Below are positions 16,115 to 21,994 of a stretch of DNA of 26,346 nt, piece by piece. The stretch covers positions 3,057-29,402 of the forward strand of contig DNPJ01000143.1 of the NCBI GenBank assembly GCA_003501485.1, given 5' to 3'. Made by a program: the position numbers and the translations under genes. Source of the stretch: Bacillota bacterium. GTDB lineage: Bacteria; Bacillota_I; Bacilli_A; RFN20; CAG-826. Below the pieces are notes generated by a model. The model was not told the origin of the DNA and did no database searches. It was given only the letters and a program-made list of their open reading frames with translations. The stretch's first letter is position 1; every line of letters starts with the position of its first letter.

Positions 16115-16331
16115 AAATAAAAACGTCCCATATAAGGACGTCAATTAACGCGGTACCACCTTATTTCGTATCTATTGATACGCTCTTGGTTGTTGCTTTA
16201 ACGCAAGCTTACGTCTAAGTTATTTCCTTAGAAGCTCAGAAGTGGTATTAATAATTTTCTCTTAGGAATATCTCAGCTTTAATTCCCTCTCTTTAAGAGA
16301 AGCGATTATTAACGTGTCTTCGTCATCGCTA
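16115..16331 (-). promoter_or_regulatory. T-box riboswitch (threonine) upstream of thrS
   Basis: Senses uncharged tRNA-Thr and lets transcription continue into thrS. The T-box core GGTGGTACCGCG is at 16160-16149. The terminator is ACGTCC (16141-16136) with GGACGT (16128-16123) followed by T-rich sequence to 16117. In Stem I, TTAATAAT (16312-16305) pairs with ATTATTAA (16255-16248), and GAAG (16321-16318) with CTTC (16242-16239); the internal loop between them holds the specifier ACC (16246-16244), a threonine codon. The upper stem pairs TTCTCTT with AAGAGAA and GGAAT with ATTCC. All parts of a standard T-box are present. Confidence 0.95.
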
Positions 16332-16336
16332 AGAAT

Positions 16337-16365
16337 AATATATGCTTTTATAAGCATTAAATCAA
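16337..16365 (-). promoter_or_regulatory. thrS promoter
   Basis: Minus-strand TTGATT (16365-16360), 17 bases, TATATT (16342-16337). It overlaps the last codons of the upstream sugar kinase gene and starts the T-box leader near 16330. Confidence 0.7.
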
Positions 16366-17204
16366 ACAATTTTTAGCATTTTGAACGCGTAAATTGCGGC
16401 GCCTATGATGCCAGCATCTTCTTCAAAATAGCATTCAACAATATTTTTATCTTTATTTTTTTCTTTTAAATCTTCGAAGAAATATTTTTTCGATTTCATA
16501 ACCCCACCCGTAACGCAATAAATCTCAGGCATATATGAGTTTTCGATGAGATTTAAGAAATCGGTTAATATTTTTAGCCATTCATTTTTAACTAATAATG
16601 CTTTTTCGTCTTTTTTATCTAATAATTCAAAAAATTCTTTTGCACATTTAATATTTAAACCATTTAAAGACGCCAAATGAACAAGTCCTGTTCCGCATGA
16701 AAGATATTCATATTCACTTATTATGTCTTTATATTTATAAGCGGTGTGGCCAATTTCTGTAATGTAATCTTGATTTACATTATTGATGCACATGGCGCCA
16801 CCTAAGCCTGTGGAAATAGTGATAAAGAAAACGCGTTCATAGTCTTTTCCTTTTCCGGCATAACTTTCTGCTAAGCAAGCAACTTCAGCGTCGTTTCTAA
16901 TGAATGTTTGAAGATTATATTTTTCTAAGAAATGTTTTCTAAATTCAATGTTTTTAATTCCGACATTTGGTAGATCGATGATAACGCCATTTTCTCTATC
17001 AACAACACCTGGAACTCCAGCCCCGATAGCGGATACATCGCTTAAATCAAAATGTTTTAATAAATTATCAATTGCATCAAAAAAAGCATTAACGTCGTTT
17101 CTTGGTGTAGACACCTTTTCAATTTTTTCAATTTTAAGGTCTTTATTTATTTTGGCAATTCTTATGTTAGTGCCACCAATATCAAATGCTAATACTTTTT
17201 CCAT
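16362..17204 (-). CDS. ROK-family sugar kinase, probably glucokinase
   Basis: Predicted to phosphorylate a hexose with ATP. The 280-residue protein has the ROK/ASKHA motifs: ATP loop FDIGGTNIR (7-15), GAGVPGVVD, catalytic Asp105 in IRNDAEVACLAESYAGKGK, STGLGGA (131-137), and TGGV near the C-terminus. The ROK zinc site is degraded: after EIGHTAY (His153) the usual CxCGxxGC is reduced to a single Cys170 (LSCGTG), so this protein likely folds without zinc. Substrate is inferred: its position 27 bases after pfkA suggests it feeds glucose-6-phosphate or another hexose phosphate to glycolysis, but fructokinase or N-acetylmannosamine kinase activity is possible. The ATG has no visible ribosome binding site; AT-only sequence precedes it. 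Confidence 0.82.
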   Translation of the reverse strand: MEKVLAFDIGGTNIRIAKINKDLKIEKIEKVSTPRNDVNAFFDAIDNLLKHFDLSDVSAIGAGVPGVVDRENGVIIDLPNVGIKNIEFRKHFLEKYNLQTFIRNDAEVACLAESYAGKGKDYERVFFITISTGLGGAMCINNVNQDYITEIGHTAYKYKDIISEYEYLSCGTGLVHLASLNGLNIKCAKEFFELLDKKDEKALLVKNEWLKILTDFLNLIENSYMPEIYCVTGGVMKSKKYFFEDLKEKNKDKNIVECYFEEDAGIIGAAIYAFKMLKIV

Positions 17205-17231
17205 GTTTTTTTATTCAACTTATTTATTATA

Positions 17232-18194
17232 TTATCTATTAACAACCTTAATAATATCAAGTAATTTAGTATGAGGATCGCGTTTCATTTGCAATGCTTC
17301 ATCAATTTTTATATGAACCATTTTACCATTGTGAACACCGATACAAACACTTGTTTCGCCATTCAAAAGAGCTTTTACAGCTTCAACACCATATTCTGTT
17401 GCTAAAATTCTATCTCTTGCAGAAGGAGAGCCACCTCTTTGTAAATGACCAAGAACTTCAGCACGCGATTCGATGCCTGTTTCTGCTTCGACACGTTTAG
17501 CGAAATCATAAATATTTGGATAAACTTTTTCACTTACGATAACAAGTGAATGCTTTTTACCACCTTTTAATTGTCTTAATTTTTTGAAAACTTCTTCATC
17601 TGAAATAGGATGATCTGGAGTGATAATCATTTCAACACCTTCAGCAATACCTGAATTGAGTGCCAAATCACCGCAGTGATTACCCATTACTTCGATAAAT
17701 GTGCATCTTTGATGTGATGCAGTGGTATCACGGAGTTTATCAACACACTCACAAATTGTGTTTAAACATGTATCGTAGCCGATAGTGTAATCTGTTGAAG
17801 CAATATCATTGTCGATTGTTCCTGGAAGGCCAATAGTGTTAATGCCCATTTCGCTTAAAGCAGCAGCACCTCTATACGTTCCATCGCCACCAATAACGAC
17901 TAGTCCATCAATTCCATTTGCTTTTAAATTTTCTACCGCTTTTGCCCTTATAGCAGGATCTTTAAATTCTGGAAGTCTTGATGAATTCAAAATTGTTCCT
18001 CCACGATTGATAATATCGGAAACGGAATTACGATCGAATTGTACAATTTTATCATTTACAAGTCCTTTGTAACCTTCATAAACAGCAAAAACTTCTAAGC
18101 CGTTTTTTAAACCAGCTCTAACAACTGCACGAATACATGCGTTCATTCCAGGGGCGTCGCCACCTGATGTTAAGACAGCAATTTTGTGAACCAT
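17232..18194 (-). CDS. pfkA: ATP-dependent 6-phosphofructokinase
   Basis: Committed step of glycolysis: fructose 6-phosphate plus ATP to fructose 1,6-bisphosphate, as a tetramer. The 320-residue length equals the bacterial enzyme. Motifs: GGDAPGMNACIRAVVR (11-26), GGDGT at 102-106 with Gly as in ATP-using enzymes rather than Asp of pyrophosphate-dependent ones, LPGTIDND (123-130) with catalytic Asp128, VMGNHCGDLAL, and LGHLQRGGSPSARDR. The ATG at 18194 follows GAGGTG by about eight bases. Unlike Bacillus, no pyruvate kinase gene follows; a hexose kinase takes its place. The upstream gap holds its promoter and a cre-like site, and is shared with dnaB on the other strand. Confidence 0.97.
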   Translation of the reverse strand: MVHKIAVLTSGGDAPGMNACIRAVVRAGLKNGLEVFAVYEGYKGLVNDKIVQFDRNSVSDIINRGGTILNSSRLPEFKDPAIRAKAVENLKANGIDGLVVIGGDGTYRGAAALSEMGINTIGLPGTIDNDIASTDYTIGYDTCLNTICECVDKLRDTTASHQRCTFIEVMGNHCGDLALNSGIAEGVEMIITPDHPISDEEVFKKLRQLKGGKKHSLVIVSEKVYPNIYDFAKRVEAETGIESRAEVLGHLQRGGSPSARDRILATEYGVEAVKALLNGETSVCIGVHNGKMVHIKIDEALQMKRDPHTKLLDIIKVVNR

Positions 18195-18213
18195 AATTTT
18201 ACACCTCGCAAAC

Positions 18214-18241
18214 ATTATAATCTTTAAGATTAAAGTAGCAA
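18214..18241 (-). promoter_or_regulatory. pfkA promoter
   Basis: Minus-strand TTGCTA (18241-18236), 16 bases, TATAAT (18219-18214). The spacer contains a small palindrome, CTTTAA-TC-TTAAAG, that may be chance in AT-rich DNA. Confidence 0.65.
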
Positions 18242-18260
18242 AGAAATATTAATATAAAAT

Positions 18261-18343
18261 TGTGGAAAAAAGTTGTGGAAAGCACTTTCATAAAATAAAA
18301 AAATTCGATGAATTGCTCAAAATTGTTTTTATACTTATCCACA
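18261..18343. promoter_or_regulatory. DnaA-box cluster upstream of dnaB
   Basis: A perfect DnaA box TTATCCACA stands at 18335-18343 on the plus strand. Two further boxes on the minus strand, TTTTCCACA (18269-18261) and CTTTCCACA (18282-18274), differ from TTATNCACA by one and two bases and start 13 bases apart. The perfect box is 13 bases before the leader ORF start and overlaps the end of a TATACT (18330-18335), a possible -10 for dnaB lacking a good -35. This suggests DnaA control of the primosome operon, or a DnaA-titrating site. Confidence 0.6.
18277..18290. promoter_or_regulatory. cre-like site upstream of pfkA
   Basis: Plus-strand GGAAAGCACTTTCA fits cre (TGWAANCGNTNWCA) at all specified positions but two; its core GAAAG-(TG)-CTTTC is a perfect palindrome. 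It is centred about 76 bases before the predicted pfkA transcript start, upstream of the -35, where CcpA acts as an activator in the pfk operon of Lactococcus. It overlaps the DnaA-like box at 18274-18282. Confidence 0.4.
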
Positions 18344-18355
18344 ATAGAGGTAAAA

Positions 18356-18391
18356 ATGCCGATTGAATCGAATTTATTAATAGAATATTAA
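18356..18391 (+). CDS. Possible 11-codon leader ORF before dnaB
   Basis: ATG at 18356 is preceded by AGAGG with five-base spacing, the only good ribosome binding site in this stretch, and encodes MPIESNLLIEY followed by TAA. The dnaB ATG at 18398 is in the same frame six bases after the stop and has no ribosome binding site, so ribosomes may reinitiate. Alternatively this was the original dnaB start, cut off by a nonsense change or a sequencing error; the family length argues against that. No peptide function is proposed. Confidence 0.4.
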   Translation: MPIESNLLIEY

Positions 18392-18397
18392 TTATTA

Positions 18398-19693
18398 ATG
18401 TGCTATGATTTATCTCGTAAAATTATGGACTATATTTCTGAGAATGATATTTATGAAATTCGCATTGCTAGTCTTGTGAGCAATGTTGATAAAGATGTTA
18501 TTGTTGAGTTATATCAACCATTGATTGGTTGCGTTCCAACAATACTTTATTTAACTTTATTAAAACAAAAAAGAAACGAAGATGATGATTCAATCGTTTT
18601 TACTCACAAAGATCTATTATCATTGATGCAAATACAGCCAGGAGTTTTATATTCTGCAAGGCGTTCTTTAGAAGGCGTTGGACTGTTAAGAACTTTTGAA
18701 AAAAAAGGAAAAGATGGTTCGTATCTAATATACGTTTTATATGCACCGAAAAATCCTAAAGAATTTTTTGATGACGTTTTGTTCAAGGGGCTTTTGATTC
18801 AGTCAATTGGTGAGAAAGAAGCAAGAAGACTTGCATCTCATTATCACGTTGATTCTAAAATGCAGCCTTCCTTTAAAGAAATATCGGCTTCTTTTGTGGA
18901 TATTTTTAACCCAAATTACGATGACAAATCATTTAAAGAAGATTTTGGTAATGATATTGTTGGTCACGAAGTTGGGCGTATTGTCGTTAAATTTTCGTAT
19001 GATTTATTTTTTAAATATGTTGAAGACAATTCTCAAATACAAAGAACCTCTTTCAGCAAAAAGGATATGCTTGAAATCGAAAGACTTGCCACATTCTTCT
19101 CTTTAAACGAACAGACAATAGCTTCAATAATTATCGACGTATTTGATCCATTTTCTAAACAGCATATTGATTTTGTTAAAGCAACTGAAGAAGCGAAAGA
19201 AAAAGTGAGATTTCCTCTTCTTCAAAAGAAAAGAGGAAGCAAAACAAAGATTTCTTCTTCATCTCTTGTCGCCCAAAAAGTTGGGCTCATGGAACAAAAA
19301 TCTCCAGTTGAGTTTTTATCTCTTCTTCAAGGTAATACAAGGCCTGCGACAAGTGATATAAACATTGCAAATATGCTTTCAGAAAATTATGGTTTTCCAA
19401 ACGGCATCATTAATGTTATTTTGGATTATACTTTGGAAAAAAATAACAATATACTTTCAAGAAATTATTGTGAGAAAATTGCTGCTTCTATTAAAAGAGA
19501 ACAAATAGACAATACTCTTGATACTATGAATTTTTTAAATAATTTTTCTAATAGCAACAAAGCAACGAAAAAAACAGTAATAGTAGAGAATAAAAACGAT
19601 AATAGCAACAAGCAAGACGCTAGTGCGTCTCAAGAAGTTAGTGACGAAGAATTAAATGATTTATTAAAAGATATTAACTCACTTAAGAAGTAA
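18398..19693 (+). CDS. dnaB: Replication initiation protein DnaB (Bacilli type, DnaD-like)
   Basis: Primosome protein that, with DnaD and DnaI, loads the replicative helicase at the origin and at stalled forks; not the helicase called DnaB in E. coli. The 431-residue protein has the N-terminal winged-helix segment IVELYQPLIGCVPTILYLTL with SLEGVGLLRTF, close to Bacillus DnaB, and a C-terminal DnaD/DnaB_2 domain (SENYGFPNGIINVILDYTLE, then NYCEKIAASIKREQI), then an acidic, Asn/Lys-rich tail. The start could be ATG 18398 or ATG 18425; neither has a ribosome binding site. dnaI follows eleven bases later. Translation may be coupled to the leader ORF at 18356. Confidence 0.92.
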   Translation: MCYDLSRKIMDYISENDIYEIRIASLVSNVDKDVIVELYQPLIGCVPTILYLTLLKQKRNEDDDSIVFTHKDLLSLMQIQPGVLYSARRSLEGVGLLRTFEKKGKDGSYLIYVLYAPKNPKEFFDDVLFKGLLIQSIGEKEARRLASHYHVDSKMQPSFKEISASFVDIFNPNYDDKSFKEDFGNDIVGHEVGRIVVKFSYDLFFKYVEDNSQIQRTSFSKKDMLEIERLATFFSLNEQTIASIIIDVFDPFSKQHIDFVKATEEAKEKVRFPLLQKKRGSKTKISSSSLVAQKVGLMEQKSPVEFLSLLQGNTRPATSDINIANMLSENYGFPNGIINVILDYTLEKNNNILSRNYCEKIAASIKREQIDNTLDTMNFLNNFSNSNKATKKTVIVENKNDNSNKQDASASQEVSDEELNDLLKDINSLKK

Positions 19694-19704
19694 GGAATAT
19701 TACT

Positions 19705-20607
19705 ATGAAAGAATTCGATAAAAAAGATATTATTGGTCAAGATTTAGATTTTTCTAAATATATCTCTGAATTAGTAGCACAATTAAAAGACGATAAAGAC
19801 GTTTATGATTCTTTGAAACCTTTTAATTTTTCTGTTAAAGAAGTAAAAGATAATATTGCCAAATTAACAGAATACAAAGATGATTTTAATTATTGCAAAA
19901 ATTGTCCCGGAATAAATAAATGCGAAAAAAACAATCCTTTAACATCTGTAAGAATTGTTAAAGAAGGAAATTATGTAAACTTACAAATATCACCATGTAA
20001 AAAAATGGTAGAAAAAATGGAGATAGATTCGCATTATATTTGTAGTGATTTTCCTGATGAATGGAAATCATATTCTTTAAGTGAATTAGATTTAAACACT
20101 AATAATCGTCGTTTAATAATTAAGAATTTCAAAGATATATTAAACAATAGTGGTCATTGGATGTATTTAAAAGGAAGCAAAAGAGTTGGTAAATCTTTTA
20201 TTTTAGTAATTCTTGCTAATCAATTTATATCTTCGGGATATGGAAAAGTCGCAGTAGCCTCATTTCCAAAACTTGTTTCTTTTTTAGCGGATCTTTCTTA
20301 TAAATATAAAAATGATTTTAATAATCAAATGAATATATTAAGCAATGTACCATTATTAATACTTGATAATTTTGGTGATGAATATAAAAATGAGTATATT
20401 CGTGACACAATTGTTATTCCTTTATTAAATGAACGCGTTTCAAAGAAACTTCCTACATTTTTTGCAAGTGAATTTTCAATCAAAGATGTGTGTTCAATGT
20501 ATAATGTGGGAAAAGTTAGCGGTTCAATTAGAGCAAAACAACTTCAAAATATTCTTGTTTCGATGTGTGAAAAAGAAATCGATCTTGGTGAAACATCTAT
20601 ATATTAA
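19705..20607 (+). CDS. dnaI: Helicase loader DnaI
   Basis: AAA+ ATPase that loads the replicative helicase. The 300-residue protein has an N-terminal helicase-binding part with a zinc-site-like set Cys64, Cys67, Cys73 and Cys98 (YCKNCPGINKC, SPCKK), then the ATPase: Walker A GSKRVGKS (157-164), Walker B LLILDNFGDE with Asp221, and a C-terminal Arg-containing segment SGSIRAKQL. Start at ATG 19705, with TAAGGAA nine bases upstream. Partner of dnaB as in Bacillus. Its last eleven bases overlap the end of the convergent fpg-coaE gene, with no terminator between them. Full-length. Confidence 0.95.
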   Translation: MKEFDKKDIIGQDLDFSKYISELVAQLKDDKDVYDSLKPFNFSVKEVKDNIAKLTEYKDDFNYCKNCPGINKCEKNNPLTSVRIVKEGNYVNLQISPCKKMVEKMEIDSHYICSDFPDEWKSYSLSELDLNTNNRRLIIKNFKDILNNSGHWMYLKGSKRVGKSFILVILANQFISSGYGKVAVASFPKLVSFLADLSYKYKNDFNNQMNILSNVPLLILDNFGDEYKNEYIRDTIVIPLLNERVSKKLPTFFASEFSIKDVCSMYNVGKVSGSIRAKQLQNILVSMCEKEIDLGETSIY

Positions 20608-21994
20608 GATTATCTAATTCTTTATATAAATCTTCTAAATTTGAATTATTGCTGATTACAAAATCAGCTTTTTTAATATCTTCTTGTTCGAAATAAGATT
20701 TATTTAATTTTAAATATAAATCAGAATTTCCGCTTCTTTTTTCTAGGCGTTCTCTTTGTATATTTGGATTAATTTGAATAAGTAAAATTTTATTTGCAAA
20801 GTCATCGAGGTGGGATTTGAAAAGTAGTGGTACATCCATAACTACTTTTTTGCCAGGGCCTATTTTTCTAAGTTTTTTAAGGACTAAATTATATAGACCT
20901 TCATATAAATAATTTTCTAAGTCATTTTTCGCGGCTTTATGATTTATTAAATATTGTTTTAAATATAATCTATCAATATTTCCTTCTACAATTTTTAGTG
21001 AAGGAATTATGTTTTTGATCTCTTTTTGTACAGTCTTATCTTTATATACTTCATGAACTATATTATCAAGATCTAATGATATGAAACCTTGTTTAACAAA
21101 ATAAGCATTTACAGAACTCTTTCCAGATGCGATAGGGCCGGTTAAGGCAAGAACAAACGGCAAAGATTTATCGACTTGACAACGTGGGCAAAATGTCGTT
21201 CCACGTCCGTTTAAGAATATTTTCCTTAGAGGATAGCCACATCTTTTACATGGTTGATTTTCTCTATTGTAGACATTTAAATGCGATTGATAGTTGCCTT
21301 CTTTGTCCTCGGCAATATGATATGTTTTGATTGTTGAACCACCAAAATTTATCGCCAAGGTTAATATTTTTCTTGCTGAAGAAACGATATTTAATAAATC
21401 ATCATCACTAAGGAATTTTCCTGGTGTTCTTGGATTCAATTTGGTATCAAAACATATTTCGTCAGCGTATATATTACCAATTCCAGAAATAATGCTTTGG
21501 TCTAATAAAAGTTGCTTTAAAGCAATATTTTTCGTTTGATAATTTTCTTTTAAATATGCAATAGATATATTTTCAAAAGGTTCTGGACCAACTTTGCTTA
21601 ATGGTGGAACACTTAAATAATTTTTTTCATTTAAAAGAATCATTCTTCCAAATTTTCTTGTATCGTTATAAACGAGTTTAGTGTTGTCAGTAAAATGGAA
21701 TATTACTAGATCATGTTTTGTATTTTCTACATCCTCGTTTTTAACAAAATATTTCCCTTCCATTCGTAAATGAGAAACAATTACCAAATCATCGCTTAAA
21801 TGAAATATGATGTATTTTCCTTTTTGAGTTATATCAAGAATTCTTTTATTCTTTAATGCATTAATAAAATAATCCTTACTTCCTTCAATGGTATAATCGT
21901 ATAAAACATCAACTTTACAAATTGTTTTCGTAGTTAAATGTTCATGATTTTTTAAATAATTAATAATATTATTAACTTCAGGTAATTCAGGCAT
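20597..21994 (-). CDS. Fusion of Fpg/MutM DNA glycosylase and CoaE dephospho-CoA kinase
   Basis: One 465-residue frame carries two complete enzymes. Residues 1-273 are formamidopyrimidine/8-oxoguanine DNA glycosylase: MPELPEV with the catalytic Pro2 and Glu3, Lys58 or Lys60 in TQKGKY, HLRMEGKY, DTRKFGRM, GIGNIYADE (171-179), and the zinc finger Cys249, Cys252, Cys269, Cys272 with the conserved GRGTTFCPRC. Residues about 278-465 are dephospho-CoA kinase, the last step of CoA synthesis: P-loop GPIASGKS (286-293), LDLDNIVHEV, DVPLLF (387-392), RERLEKR. About four residues separate the domains. In Bacillus fpg and coaE are neighbouring genes, so the fusion probably joined them. ATG 21994 must be the start, since Pro2 has to become the N-terminus; it overlaps the polA stop by one base (TAATG). 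Confidence 0.95.
   Translation of the reverse strand: MPELPEVNNIINYLKNHEHLTTKTICKVDVLYDYTIEGSKDYFINALKNKRILDITQKGKYIIFHLSDDLVIVSHLRMEGKYFVKNEDVENTKHDLVIFHFTDNTKLVYNDTRKFGRMILLNEKNYLSVPPLSKVGPEPFENISIAYLKENYQTKNIALKQLLLDQSIISGIGNIYADEICFDTKLNPRTPGKFLSDDDLLNIVSSARKILTLAINFGGSTIKTYHIAEDKEGNYQSHLNVYNRENQPCKRCGYPLRKIFLNGRGTTFCPRCQVDKSLPFVLALTGPIASGKSSVNAYFVKQGFISLDLDNIVHEVYKDKTVQKEIKNIIPSLKIVEGNIDRLYLKQYLINHKAAKNDLENYLYEGLYNLVLKKLRKIGPGKKVVMDVPLLFKSHLDDFANKILLIQINPNIQRERLEKRSGNSDLYLKLNKSYFEQEDIKKADFVISNNSNLEDLYKELDNLNI

Noticed and set aside
16111..16141. A plain intergenic terminator between the sugar kinase and thrS
   Set aside because: It is part of a T-box: the core GGTGGTACCGCG, Stem I pairings and ACC specifier lie just upstream.
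18261..18343. A chromosomal replication origin
   Set aside because: Only one perfect and two imperfect DnaA boxes are present, with no dnaA or dnaN neighbours and no clear unwinding element; regulation of dnaB is the simpler reading.
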